This document shows positions 11,165-23,111 of a stretch of DNA of 64,000 nucleotides, in pieces; position 1 is the first letter of the stretch, and the number at the start of each line of letters is the position of its first letter. This DNA is from Globodera rostochiensis (Eukaryota > Nematoda > Chromadorea > Rhabditida > Heteroderidae). The stretch spans positions 3,710,056 through 3,774,055 of the forward strand of contig JAEVLN010000006.1 of assembly GCA_018350325.1 (NCBI GenBank), written 5' to 3'. The notes under the pieces were generated by a model. It saw only the letters and a list, made by a program, of their open reading frames with translations. It did not search any database and was not told the origin of the DNA. The translations under genes were made by a program, and so were the position numbers.

Positions 11165-12303
11165 TTGTGGCGCTAAATTATTTGGAAAATAAAAAATTAT
11201 AAAAATTTTTACAAAAATTATTGCTAATTATATCTACCTTTTTCATTTGTGGAAATTATTTTCATGCTTGTACATAAATTAAAATTTATAAATTCTTATT
11301 TAAATAATAGTTTTTATTGTAAATATTTTAATTCTAAAAAATATTCCTATTTAAATAATAGTTGTTATTGTAAATATTTTAATTCAAAAAAATATATTTC
11401 TTTGTGGTTGGATGTGTTAAGGTTTTACTCGAGACAAATCAAAAAAGATAAAAAACTCAACAAATTCCAATATAAATCAACAAATCGAACCAAATTTCAG
11501 TTAACTCCACTGCTGGACAGGACAACTGTTCATGATATTAAAGTTTTAGCATTGATTTTTGCACCGTCAATTTAAGAACATATGGATTCAATCAACTAAA
11601 TGGGCGCTGTCTGGCTCAAAAAATCGTTGTTATTCTTTAATAAAAACTTACCGATCAGAAACTCTCAAATACTAAATAGTTTTTGTGTAAAAAATTTTGT
11701 TGAAATTTTTTTATATTGATGTAAAATAATTTTTTTGTTTAAAATACTAAATAAATATTCATATCCGTGCCAATCTCAGTTCCATCAAATCTATTAAATA
11801 ATCAAATATATTCCAAAAATTATGGCGAATTATGATTATGAAAAGGAACGGAATTCCGCCAGATTATATGTAATAAATTCAAAAAGAGCTCAATTCTATA
11901 ATTCAATATGCAATTTATGGCAAAATTAATGTATTGGCTTTAATGTCGCCAAGAAAAACGTAAATCATAAAAATTGTCGGAAAAAGTTAAACAAACAAAT
12001 ATGGGTTTAAAAAATTGTAAAAACATTTTGATCTGAATGCCCTGCACCCAAAAATCAATTCTAAATAGCAAATATTCAAAGATTTTCCATTCACAGTCAG
12101 TGATTCAATGCCAACAAAATGAGTGCCAACAATTTCCTTCCGCTATTTTGATGCACTTTCTGAACAACATATTATAAAGTACTTAATGCTTCCACGCTTT
12201 TCCGTTTCCAATGTTGTTTTTAAATTCGCCTATAAATATACAATTTTTTATGCAATTAAAATTTAATTTGTATTTTAACCAGAAAAAAAATTGTTAATTG
12301 AAA
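11165..12303. other. gene-free stretch with short direct repeat
   Basis: Positions 11290-11400 contain two copies of a roughly 48-bp AT-rich unit (tatttaaataatagttnttattgtaaatatttt type). A frame open through it has only low-complexity content and no splice partners, so no gene is called. Confidence 0.4.
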
Positions 12304-13957
12304 ATGCTGCAGCTTTTTACTCAATTCAATTTGAATATATTCATTATTCCTTTTTTATTGAATAAGTTTATTTGGGTTCATTCTGTTCCAAATTGTTTGG
12401 ACAAAAAGGATGCCAATTGTCATGGCATTATGGAAAATGCGCAAAAAATTGAAAACCATGCAAATTTTGCCGATGATATGCAATTTGTTGCTGAACTAAA
12501 TGGTAACGCTTTAAATTTCAACAGAAAATTATGATTTTTTAAATTTTAGAATTGTTGAAAATTGGCTTTGTCGCGAATGAAAGGTAATCCGGGTTGTTCA
12601 AATCCCGGAATCGGGCTTTTTCCGGGAACAAATCTTGGCGTTTAACCGGGACCAGGAAAAATCGAGGAATTTCTCATTATGACTCGGATTAATAATAATT
12701 CAGTGGCCAGTAGGGTTGGCTCCAAAAAAAAAGACAAAATGCCAAAAAAATTCAATGGCATCGATAATCGCCGCCTTGTCAGTTAGTAGATAGAGATCGG
12801 ACCGATCAAGATGATCGAAATCTCGATCGAATGATTCGAGATTTTTTCAAGATTTTTCAATGATCTCGAACGAATCTCGATCGTTTAAATTTTTTTTGAG
12901 ATTTTTCGAGATACAAGATTTATTGAGATTCTCGATCGGTCCATAAGTCCGATTAGTTAGAATTACAAGAAATTTCACCCTTTAACCGGTGAAAACAAAT
13001 TCATTTCGAGGACCAGCAATCTGCCTCGTTGAGATTGGAATTTGGGACCCGGAATTAAAATTTTGTCTTTTTTCCGAATTTCTCACTTTGTTTTTGAGAA
13101 TGCCGAATAGCCAGCTAATATAGTCCAAAATTCTATTGGTTTTTATGTTAACTTTTAGATTTATTGCAAAATTAATGTTGATAAAATTTTGCAAAATTAC
13201 ATTTGTCACCGCAAAAGCTTCATATCTATCTGAAAAATATGCAAACCTTAACCAAAATATGTCGAAATTTTGTGCCGAAATAGTTTCTGACAGCGGTGAC
13301 ATAGCTGTAACACAGAATGCCAAATTTATGGTTGAAGAATTTGGCGGAAAAGTGCGAATATTTGAAATGCTTTTATCAATTCGGCGTGACATAATTGAAC
13401 AATTACGAGTCAAAAATGTGAATTCAGCAGAAGTGCCGAACAAAGTTTTTGTTCTGGGCAAGCAGAACGAGTTGGCTTTAACCCAACTGCAGCTTGCTTT
13501 GGCACAAATTGGCCAAAAATTTGCAAACGGCGAAACAGCAACCCAAAATGCCATTAAACATCTTTTCCAAGTGATCAAAGACCAGCAACTGAAGCCAGAT
13601 GATCTGATCACACTGATCACCGGACCAATCTGGAATACAGTTTGCCAAGAATTTGGCATCATTGACGGCAAATTCAATTTGTGTTTAAATGAAGCTGCAC
13701 AAATAACAGGAAAAAGTTCAACGTTAACCATTTTGCCGAACGATTCAAACTCGACGGCGGAGAACATTATGCCAAAAAATTCAAATTTGCGCTTTCGTCG
13801 CCGAAAGCGAGATGACAACAGAAACAGTGGCCTTATTGCGCTGCTGGCCACAACATTCATTCTGATGGCAATTAGCTTCGGGGTGCCTAAGATTCTATTT
13901 TATGTTGAAGTTTTTATTTTGATGTGGTTTCTGTTGTGGTTTATTTCGAAACATTGA
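12304..13957 (+). CDS. secreted/membrane helical protein with basic stretch and C-terminal TM hairpin
   Basis: Exons 12304-12502, 12550-12583 and 13159-13957 fit in phase and give 343 aa. A leader (residues 1 to about 27) is followed by a helical region with few Cys (PNCLDKKDANCHG near the N-terminus). Near the C-terminus lie RFRRRKR (residues 289-295) and two hydrophobic segments, about 303-320 and 323-341, ending in SKH. The arrangement of leader, helical ectodomain, polybasic stretch and membrane anchor matches the gene at 62202-63332. It also matches the first part of the RING genes at 20-28 kb, but no RING exon follows here. The family is not recognised. Confidence 0.75.
12770..12955. 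repeat. GATCGAGAT-rich inverted repeat in intron
   Basis: Intron 2 of the gene at 12304 contains a stretch with GATCGGACCGATC at one end and CTCGATCGGTCC at the other, filled with TCTCGATCG and TCGAGAT motifs. A sister copy lies at 36450-36770 and a remnant near 52700-52860, so this is a dispersed family. Confidence 0.55.
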
Positions 13958-15282
13958 GTAGGGACAAAATGTCGGTAATTAGGATAATCATCAACGGGGT
14001 GGGGTGATCAGGGTCCGGATTTTTGCATTCAAAAAATTTGAAAAATATTCTAACATAAAAATCGACAAAATTAAAAATTAACTAGGGTTGCTCCCCGTCC
14101 CCGAACCCCGACTTTTTTTAGACGGGGTTTTCGTCCCCGACCCTGAGTATTTTGAAATTTTCGAGGTTTTTGCTGGGAAAAACCCCGACTTTTTTTAGAC
14201 GGGGTTTTCGTCCCCGACCCCCGACTTTCTTGTCCCCGAGGGCTCGAGGATCAACCCTAATTTAAACACTAAAACTAAAATATTTATTTTATTTATTAAA
14301 AAAAGATGACAAAAATCAAAATCCGGGCCTTGTGAGAGATGTTTAAGCTTTTTAGATTTAGATGCCTTTTTCTATTTTAATTACAAATATTGTTTTATTA
14401 TTTCTTCTTGATAAAAAATGTAACAACAATCGTATATTTTTTTGGTTTTTTTTTTAATCAGTGATTTTTAATTTTTCCAAGAAAAATGTTAGAAATACGT
14501 AAACATACCAAGATACAAAACAAAACCCACACATTTTATTGATACGAAAAATAGGAGGATTTTGAGACAAATTCATCAAAAACATTCAATGCATTTTCCG
14601 TACTGAATTTTCACAAAATTATTTTTACGCAAAATTCACCACTAATTTAAATGGCCCAACCATGCTCCGAACATTTTTTTTTGTTGCTCTTTTTCATTTT
14701 TTTTACGCTTTACATTTTCAACATAATAATTAAAAAAAGATAAAAATAGAATTTATTACTTTGCGCAACATGCCATTTCCTTAATTATACACATTTATTA
14801 CATTTTTATTAATGAAACTTTTGCAAAAGATCAAGCTAAAATGAACGCGTACCGGCGGATGCCAAATGTTTAATTTACATTATTGTGGCCAAACAATGAA
14901 CAAAAAATGTTGAGCATCACTATTTCCTATTAATTTTGTTGAAAGTAATTAAAAATTGCCAATTTAAAGAGGTAAAAGGTACTCTGACATCAGCAATTTA
15001 TTAATATGTTGTAATAAACTATTAATAAAAAATAGTTTTTAGGCATTATCTTTTTAAAATAATTTAAAACTTTCATTGTTTTATATTATTGCTTAAATGA
15101 ATGTTTTCTTTCGGATTATAATTTGATCCTTTTTTTTTGATGCCACAATTTTTTTTTTTCAAAATAGTTTTACCTTAGGGACCAATTGCCATTGTTGGAT
15201 TATTTTTACGGTTCTCATTACAAAATCAAATCAATCCCTTTAAAATTAAATATTAAAATTAATATCAGATATAAAAAAAAGC
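13958..15282. other. gene-free stretch with one MITE
   Basis: Apart from the element at 14083-14259, this AT-rich spacer shows no exon. It contains the proximal promoter of the srt gene starting at 15283. Confidence 0.4.
14083..14259. mobile_element. short TAGGGTTG...CAACCCTA element
   Basis: Termini TAGGGTTG and CAACCCTA enclose a GC-rich body in which CCCCGACTTTTTTTAGACGG occurs twice. Flanks match only partly (aaattaac/atttaaac). Related bodies occur near 46570-46620 and 52330-52435. Confidence 0.55.
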
Positions 15283-18200
15283 ATGGATTTGTATCTGTTC
15301 CATGCCGACCGGTACAACCAGTTGTACAATTGCAGTTACGATGTTGACCAAGTGCCGCTTGAGCAACGCCAGCACCCACTTTTAGGCTTAATGTTCATCA
15401 CCTTGGCTGGAATAATGGAGGTAATTTTTTAAATTAATTTTTCTAAAATTAAGGAAATATATTTTATTAAAATAAAAATATTCAACATTTTAGTTTAAAT
15501 TATAGAAAAAAAATGTTTAAAAATTCATTCTTAAATAAATTATTGTAACAGAAATTTTTAAATAAATACTGATTTATAGTTTATGATTTATTATTATTCG
15601 TCAATTTTTTGTTTTATTTTTTTCTTTGAATAACAAATATATTTCAACATTTTTTGTTTTAATCAAGAAAATTTGCAATTAATGTTTCGATTTTAAAATG
15701 ACAAATTAATTCTTTTATAATTATGGATTCTGTACATTCCGTGCACCATTGCCATCTGGAAACACCGTGAAAATGCTTGCTACAAAATCATGTTTTACAT
15801 TGCCGTCACGGACATGATGGCCATGTTGATGAACGGCATTGCCACCGGCTATTTGGCCATCATCGGTGCCGTGTTTTGCACTCATCCGAATTTGACGTAC
15901 ATTTTGGGTGGCTATGGAATGTGTAAGCGGTTTAAATTATTTTAATAAAACGTTTTTTACAATTTTTAAAGCATTGTGGGGTGCCGAATCGACTGCGGAA
16001 GTGAGTTGAAAATTCGTTGATTTTGACTGAAATTTTTTGACATTTAATTATAAAGAGTAAAAAAAAATTAGAAGGATTTTTTTAAAAACCCAAACAATTA
16101 CATTTTATGTCTATTAAATATTTGTGTTAATAATCTCTGAGAATCCAATTAAATTAATTAGAATTCATTTGTTACTAACCCAGAATTCAAACATTTGTTA
16201 CCAAACAAATGTTTCGTTTTAGCTTATTTTGGCATTTAATCGTTGTATGGAAACTTGTTCACCGGCCATTGCGGAAAGCATGTTCAGAGGTATATTATTA
16301 TTAAATATTATAAATTTAAAAAACGGCGAATAAAATAAAATATTTAATATATTTAAATCTAATATTATTATTTGAGAACCCATTTTTAGGTCATTACCCT
16401 TTTTTTGGTTTGAATGGTTATCATAAAACAGGGTTCCGATTCGTCCTTGAATGGCAAGGACAGTCCTTGAAAATGGACCCTCGATCTTAAAAATTGAAAA
16501 TGTCCTTATTTTCAAGATTGTCCTTGAAAATGATGGTTTGGCGTGAGTGTTGAAAATATTGGGATTTTAATGGAAATAATATTCATGTTTTGGCATTGTG
16601 AATATTCAAAATTTTCAATAGAAAAGTCCTTGGATTTCGCCAAATTTTTCTCTTATGTCCTTTAAAATCAACATGTCTGTCCTTGCGAACTGTTTTTGCC
16701 CGATCGGAACCCTGTCATAAAAAAACCTCAAAAGATATCATTTTCTCGCAAAAAGTTTTGATGATTTAAGCAACTTTTTAGCACCTAAAAACATATTTTC
16801 GATCTTTTAGAACTTATGAAATTATTTAATTTTTAACATCATTTGGTTTTTTTTTAAATTCCTTAAGAAAAATGCACAAAAACTAATGGGAAATCCTGCC
16901 AATTTTGATAAAATTCCGGATCAACATGCTGATCCCGATCCCGGCTTTCACGATCCCGGTCAATCCCGATCCCGGTTTTTACCAAAAATCCCGATCCCGG
17001 CCAGTTCTACTTACTATACATACATACATTTTTTACTTCAGGAACACGTGCATGGCTATGGCTGCTTGCACCTTCCCTCTACGGATTATACTGGTAGCTT
17101 AAAAAGATCCAAATTCTAATTTTTTTTTTAATTGCAGGTTTATGTTCACCATGCCGCATCCGTTTAGCGGAATTTATGTTTCATGGTTTTTCAACCCGCA
17201 TGTGGGTTACATTGACGACCCTAGCAAAACGGTCAGCAAAAAAATATTTGATTTGTTTATCAGGGGTGTGCTCACATATCCGCGGATATATCCGGATATG
17301 TATATATACGGATAAGGATTTTGTAAAATAGGACGGACATGGATGTATACGGATATGAAAAAAACCCACTTATCCGAATATATCCGCTGTATATCTGCGA
17401 AAATCCGAATAACGGATATAACTTTTGCAAAAAATGAGACGGATACAAACGGACATGGATTTAAAAATTTGTGTCCATTAGCACCCCTGTTGTGCAGTGG
17501 CACAATGTTATAGTAATAATTAGTTAAATTTAATTACAGTACTACAACAATGTGCACGACTTCCACAACTACGTCGTGGTTACTGTAATCATGGGCACAT
17601 ACCTCGTGTTCAGTTGCTTACTGTAGGTTTTAAAAATTGTTTTATTTTTAAGGTTTTAAATTCAAATTATTTAAATGTTTTAAACATATTAAAATTGCTG
17701 TTCATTGGTTATTAAAATAACTGTGTTTAGCATGATGAAAATCTACAAGTTTAAATCGACTTCACAGCAAAGCTTTTCACAAAAAATGGTAAAATAAATA
17801 AAATATAAAATCATATTTTATAATAAATCGATCGTCCTAATTTGCAGATATTCATCCAAGTTGTGCTGATCAGCTCCATCAACGCATTTGCTTCTGGCAT
17901 TTACGTGTACATGCAATACACCGCAATCAGCAAGCCACTGATCGTGATTGCACAGCTTTCATGGTTGTGAAATTAACATGTTTATATAAAAATGAATTTT
18001 TATGTCCAATTTGACGGTCGGGGTCAGTTTGGCACCGGCAAGTTTAAAAACGTTATAACTTTCTTGCTTATTTGACGAAATCAAATAGTCTTGGTATTAT
18101 TACACTAAGTCTTAGATACTATAATAGAAATGAATTAGGCAATTCAACTTAAACAACGGAAGTTATGACTCAGCACGATAAGTTGGCACGAAAAAAATTG

Positions 18201-18733
18201 ACATTTTTACACATTTTAAGCTAACGAATCGTTTAGCTTTCGTTTAATCAAAGGTTCAACATACTAAGTTTATGGCTAATACCATTTGTTTGATTTGCTT
18301 TATTAGTGACTAAGTTATGCCTGATTGCCGGCGCCAAACTGCTTGGTTTGATCCTTAGGGTTGTGGTCAAAGTATGGTAAATCATTTGATCAAAAAATTG
18401 GGCCCGGTCAGATCACTTAAAATATGATTAATTTCTTATAAAAAATTAATGTTATGGTGTATCAGGTTATTCGCGCATGGCATTCCCTCACTGATCTATC
18501 TGGGACTGAACAAGACCATCCGCAAGGATTGTATCAATATGACGGTTGGTTTGATCAGCCGTGTGAGCGGCAAAAGCACGATGGGGAGCAGCAGTCGCGC
18601 GTTGACCACCACCAATGTGCGCACCTTCGGCAGAGGGCACGCAAGCGTGTCAACACGGCATGGCACCAGAGTTGCGCCAACGATCAACACAACGCCAAAC
18701 GTTGCGCAACAGAATGATGAACAAAAATTTTGA
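15283..18733 (+). CDS. srt-like: serpentine chemoreceptor, class T (srt) 1
   Basis: Ten exons fit in phase: 15283-15420, 15727-15922, 15972-16000, 16223-16289, 17042-17093, 17138-17231, 17540-17622, 17731-17788, 17848-17963 and 18466-18733, giving 366 aa. The N-terminal LYNCSYDVDQVPLEQR, the helix text LILAFNRC, the SGIYVYMQ motif and the end YLGLNKTIRKDC are typical of nematode Srt seven-helix receptors. The same landmarks occur in the paralogue at 54663-58117. The protein should sit in sensory-cell membranes and detect chemicals. Exon 2 begins after TTATGG, with no AG at the acceptor, so this gene may use a non-standard splice site or may be damaged. The Ser/Thr-rich tail after the last helix is longer than in copy 2. 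Confidence 0.85.
16429..16714. mobile_element. hAT-like MITE with exact 8-bp target duplication
   Basis: 286 bp, termini CAGGGTTCCGAT and ATCGGAACCCTG. It is flanked by identical TCATAAAA (16421-16428 and 16715-16722). It lies in intron 4 of srt 1. 8-bp duplications and CAGGG ends are typical of the hAT superfamily. Related bodies are near 9560-9720 and 51661-51900. Confidence 0.88.
17261..17489. mobile_element. ATATCCG-rich inverted-repeat element in srt intron
   Basis: Ends CAGGGGTG and CACCCCTG surround a body of ATATCCG/CGGATAT palindromic words. The flanks ttgtttat/ttgtgcag match at five of eight positions. A related body lies in the srt 2 gene at 57290-57500, in a different intron. Confidence 0.65.
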
Positions 18734-19230
18734 ACAATTTTTTGGGTGGATGTAATAAGAAAGGCGGATAAAAATTTTAAACATTTTTGTATGATTTCCT
18801 AATTCCAAATTTATGCAAAATATTTTTAAATTTTCTGCAAATCGTATCCGTAAAGATTTTAGATTGGCATATTGAATTCAAACTATCTTTCCTTTATTTG
18901 TAATGAATTATAAGTTTTTGTCATCTTACTTTATATGTTGTGATGAATAAACTTTAGTTGGATCAAATTTTTATATTAAAAAATTAAAAAAATTTAATTT
19001 TTATTTTGAATGATTTAGTGTAAAAAGGAAAGCAAAAGTATATTTTATTTTAAACATTCAAAGCCCACTCTTAATTTCAATGCGTCAACAAGCTATTTGT
19101 TTATTTAATTTTATAAAATACATTAAATATTTGCTCATCTGCACAATTTACACAAAATTAAAAAAACTCCATAAATAAAATGTGGATAAAATTTCTTTTT
19201 AAATAGGTAATTAGTTCATTTGAATCAGAA
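18734..19230. other. gene-free stretch
   Basis: AT-rich spacer between srt 1 and the ShK-type gene. Nothing recognised. Confidence 0.4.
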
Positions 19231-19821
19231 ATGCAAAATTTCATTAATTCAAAGTCCTCAATATTATTATTTATTGTTTTATTAATAATATTTTTTCAAA
19301 ATTTCCATTGCTCAACTATTGCTCCGAATATTTTCTCCTCATCAACATCTTCAGGTATTTTTGCTTAAAACTAATTTAATTGGTTTTTACAATTTAGCAA
19401 ATTGTTATGATCAAGGCACGAATTGTCCGTTTCGTGAGCAATTATGTAATAATGCGGTAATTAACCAACTTTTATTTAAATAAATTATTTAAAATTCTTA
19501 TAAAACATTATAAACGTTAAATGAGTCCGTTTCTTGAGAAATTATGTAATACCTAATGCGGTAACCAACTTTTATTTAAATAATTTATTCATTTTGTGTA
19601 AAACACAGTAAATAATGTCAAATGATTACAAAAAATATTTTTATTTTTATTACTAAAATTAAATTTGTTTAATTATATTTTAGTTGTATTTCAACTTAAT
19701 GAGTTGGCAATGCCCGTGGACATGTAACCGGTGTCCACCCGATGGAAGCAATCCGACAAGACCTTCGAGAATTATGAACCCGCCACTTCCAAACAGAAAT
19801 TGCAAGGATTTTTTAGAGTAA
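19231..19821 (+). CDS. secreted ShK/SXC-domain protein
   Basis: Exons 19231-19354, 19398-19456 and 19684-19821 join in phase, giving 106 aa. A strong leader (residues 1-27) precedes a six-cysteine module with order C-x6-C-x6-C-x12-C-x3-C-x2-C, ending CPWTCNRC, the usual end of an ShK (SXC) domain. A Pro/Arg-rich tail with one more Cys follows. ShK domains are common in secreted nematode proteins; some bind ion channels, but many are protease-linked or structural, so no toxin activity is inferred. Intron 2 contains a damaged second copy of exon 2 (19524-19562). A 5'-truncated copy of the gene lies at 23112-23410. Confidence 0.8.
19524..19562 (+). pseudogene. degenerate duplicate of ShK exon 2
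   Basis: Repeats the end of exon 2 (gtccgtttc-tgagaaattatgtaat), but an inserted CCTAA adds a frameshift and stop before the GCG|GTAA donor. It lies inside intron 2 and would not be useful if included. Confidence 0.7.
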
Positions 19822-20220
19822 AAAAAATCATAAAAATAATTAAATATTTATTTTTGCCAATTTTTGCTGCTCGACTTGGGCCAAAAATGGCTTTTGTACA
19901 CTTTATTCAAACACAACAACAGCGGCATTTTGTCCAATTACTTGCAAAGTCGGATGTGCAATTGGAGGATGAATTAAGACAACAAATAATTTTGGATAAA
20001 AATAAATTCTGAAAATTCATTCAATTTTTTTTAACTTAAAGTTAAAACAAAAAATTATATTTTTATTGGAATTTTATTTAAAAAGCCCAACACTACAAAT
20101 ATTATCGTAAAAAATCACATCAACTAGACGAAATCTATTTAAAAAATACAAAAAGAATCTTTCTGTGCTATTTGAATTCAGAATTTGTCGTTTAAATGCC
20201 AAAAACATTTCTTTTATGCC

Positions 20221-22809
20221 TCAAACCATATCAAATGTGCCGTATTGATCTGGCTGGGTGTTTAGTCCAACTATAAATTATTTTATTTACCTAAATACAA
20301 TAAAAATAATAAAATTGGCCATAAATACCTTTTCCATTTTTGTATTCAGTGAATATTTTTGTTCGGCACATTGGACAGAAATTATTGTACCCTTTCAGCC
20401 TTAAAAATAATGTCAAAAATGTGCCAAATTTAAACGCTTTTTTACCATGTTTGAATGCATTTCGTGTGGAAGGTATGCTAAAATTGGTGAATCTTTTAAA
20501 TATTATTTAATTATTAAAATATAATTTAATCCGTGTGGAAGGTATGCTGAAATGGGTGAGTCTTTTAAATATTATTTAATTATTACATTTAAAATATAAT
20601 TTAATCCGTGTGGAAGGTATGCTGAAATGGGTGAGTCTTTTAAATATTATTTAATTATTACATTTAAAATTTAATTTTAAAAATTCTTTACTTTGCATGC
20701 CGGCAAACGTTTTATAACGGTGCCCGGCTCAATTTCGCCCAAACAAATTACGCACGTTTGCGCAACATTTTGTTGAGGCGCATCGGAAGTGCCCTCGCCA
20801 ACAATTATTTCAGCTAATTCACTGAACGCCGCCATGTCTAAGTCAAAATTGCAAAATTATAAAAATCGCATATTTTTGTTAATAAATTGTTGATTTATGG
20901 TTTAAAATGAATTAAACAAATGTAATAGGTATGTTAACCGCAATGAATTTTTCCTTTTAAATATTTTAATGTTAAATTGAAAAAAACTTTCCAAATCTTT
21001 TCCCTTAATTTATGTTAAACATAACAGATTTTCATTTAAATGTTTATGTTATACATAAAAGAATTTTTTTGTATAATAAAAAAAGGTCGGCTTTATTTTA
21101 AGTAAACAATTTGAAGAATTTCTGGTTTTTGATAATTCTATTAATTAATTTTTTAAAATTGTTATATTCAATTAAACGATTACGCGCTTCCCCAACTTCG
21201 CTGCTCAGTGCTCCAATTGTTGCATATCGCTGATTGCGTTCCTCTATAAAGAAAATTACCTGTCGTAGCAGTAAATACAGCCCAACCATAGCCACTAATG
21301 CCAATATCATTTCGATATTTTCGTATAGGCGCCTTTTTCGTCGTCGTCGCAATTTTTCTGAGTTTTAAAAGATGAATTTTGTGTTTGGAAAATTAGTAAA
21401 TAATTTTAATTAATTATTGAATACTGAAAAGCAGGGATGCTCACGGTTACCAATTTTCGTAACCGTAACCGCCCGTCCTAAAAATCTCATAACCATTAAC
21501 CGCCCGCGGTTATCCGCGGTTAACCGCATTATTTAAAAATCAATAAAGTTTTCCAGATTTCGAAAAATTAATTTTTTTTCCCGATCGTGATGTGTCATCT
21601 TTCTAAAATTAAATCAAAATTGATGTGTACTGAACTTAACAAGTGATTTTTATCAGATTTTGTCAATGGAAAAAATTTTGAAATCTCTTTCTAACACTTT
21701 CATGATTAAAATCTAACAAAGCGCGACCGATCAGAGTAATATTTTTCTGTTTTTTGCGCATTAGTTTTCTAAAATATTTTTAAGATAGGGGGTGGGGATG
21801 CTAGAACCTAGACCAAATAAAATCAGTCTAAGAATTTCACCACTGAGCCACTGGATAGATATCAGGACTTTGTCAAATGTGAATAAAAGTCAAAGAAATT
21901 ATAAAGGCAAATCGTCTCAATACATTTTTCTTCAGCGTCAAAAAACAAAGATACGACGGTTAACCGCGGTTTTAGTGGTCATAACCGTTAACCGCGGTTA
22001 CCCGCGGATAACCGCGGTTATGGGTAACCGTGAGCAGGCCTGCTGAAAAGTATAAAAATACCATTTTGATTGTTGGGAGACAACAAATGTTCAAGCAATG
22101 AACTCGAATCATTTATTTTGTGAAATATCCATTTTTTCTCATTTCGATTGTCCTCTTCTTTTTCGTTGTTCTTCCAGCCAAAGTTTTTAATAATAGAAAC
22201 TTTATTCGTTAACAAATTGGCGATGTGACCAACAAAAAATGAACTTTTTTTCAATTCCATTAGGTTCAAAACAGTTTTGTACGAAATGCCAGAACGTTTT
22301 GCCAAAAAAATGACGGAATATGCCAACGATGCAGTCACAAAGCATTTACGCTTATCTAAAATATAATAAAAAATATATATATATATGTAAAATAATTTAA
22401 TTAATAAATTTTTACATATAAATTTTATGTGCTTAAGCTTTTGATAAATGGCAAATAATTTTTGTAAAATGTTGTTCATTGCCGGATCATTTTTGCCAAC
22501 ATAATCCATGATATGTTCGATTCCATTATTTTGTTGAGATTGTCCAGCAAATGACCAATTCTAAAAAATTTTAAATATTTTTATTAATTAAATAAACAAT
22601 AATTTTAAGACCTCATTTAATGACTTTTTGAAAAAAATCATCATCATGACGTCATCAAGTCGACTCAATTGGCACACAAACTTTTTTGCCTCGGCACTTG
22701 CAGTTTTTACCTTTGTCCAAAAGTTTCCGAGTTTTGAACAACCGTCGGACATTAAAATGGATGAAAAAAGAACAAAAAATGCAAATATTTTTTGCCGTAT
22801 AAAATGCAT
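20221..22809 (-). CDS. TM-anchored RING-H2 protein, copy A
   Basis: Eight minus-strand exons fit with correct phase at every junction: 22809-22612, 22560-22416, 22355-22062, 21357-21184, 20837-20692, 20477-20446, 20399-20329 and 20270-20221 (369 aa). Order: signal peptide (1-23), helical luminal/extracellular domain with two early Cys, basic stretch KLRRRRKRR (214-222), one membrane segment (about 229-248), linker, then RING-H2 with C299, C302, C318, H320, H323, C326, C338 and C341. The layout recalls PA-TM-RING E3 ligases (goliath, RNF13), but the luminal part is not a PA domain. It should be a membrane E3 with RING on the cytosolic side. Intron 3 carries a young MITE; intron 5 carries two copies of the exon 6 start. 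Confidence 0.87.
20525..20655 (-). repeat. tandem copies of the exon 6 acceptor and exon start
   Basis: Intron 5 of copy A has two additional copies, about 77 bp apart, of the segment reading CATTTCAG|CATACCTTCCACACGG on the minus strand. Each supplies an acceptor and the first 16 nt of exon 6 but lacks the rest. They are decoy splice acceptors or remnants of slippage. Copy C has one extra copy (26588-26613). Confidence 0.8.
21432..22042. mobile_element. hAT-like MITE with 8-bp TSD, absent from sister copy
   Basis: 611 bp, left end CAGGGATGCTCACGGTTACC, right end its near-exact inverse (18 of 20). Identical CTGAAAAG flanks at 21424-21431 and 22043-22050. The matching intron of copy B (24817-24888) has no insert and one target copy, so insertion followed the duplication. 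The body has many GGTTAACCGCGG palindromes and a tRNA-like segment. Confidence 0.93.
21791..21862 (-). repeat. tRNA-derived (SINE-like) segment inside the MITE
   Basis: On the minus strand, CCAGTGGCTCAGTGGTGAAA resembles a Pol III A box and GGTCTAGGTTCTAGC a B box at tRNA spacing. The same module occurs on the plus strand at 63650-63710. The rest does not fold as a full tRNA. Confidence 0.55.
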
Positions 22810-23111
22810 TTTTTCTAAAATAATAATTATTCAAAATTATTATATTGTTTATTTTATTAAAAACTACTAAAAAGGGAAGTACTAGCATTTGTTTTTAATT
22901 TATTGTATAAAGGCCAGAAATGCCAGCACTATCTCTATGGAGAATGAATACACGTATATATTGAATAAAAATTAAAAGGCTACATTTTATTGATTATTAA
23001 TTATTAGAGACTGGTTTTACATATATGCTTAAATGTAGGGAGGATTTATATGCATCAAAAATGGAAAAATATTCATTTTAACAATTTTTTATCAAAATAT
23101 ATCAAACAAAT

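Larger units (their letters stand above)
19523..23006. repeat. segmental duplication, unit 1
   Basis: This block repeats at 23109-25818 at high identity. It begins inside the ShK gene (atgagtccgtttc at 19522 and 23110) and ends after the RING gene (cacgtatatattgaataaaaatt in both). Unit 1 is longer mainly because of the MITE at 21432-22042. Confidence 0.85.

Noticed and set aside
11249..11575. 108-codon frame
   Set aside because: Made of a duplicated AT-rich 48-bp unit with low-complexity Asn/Lys/Tyr content.
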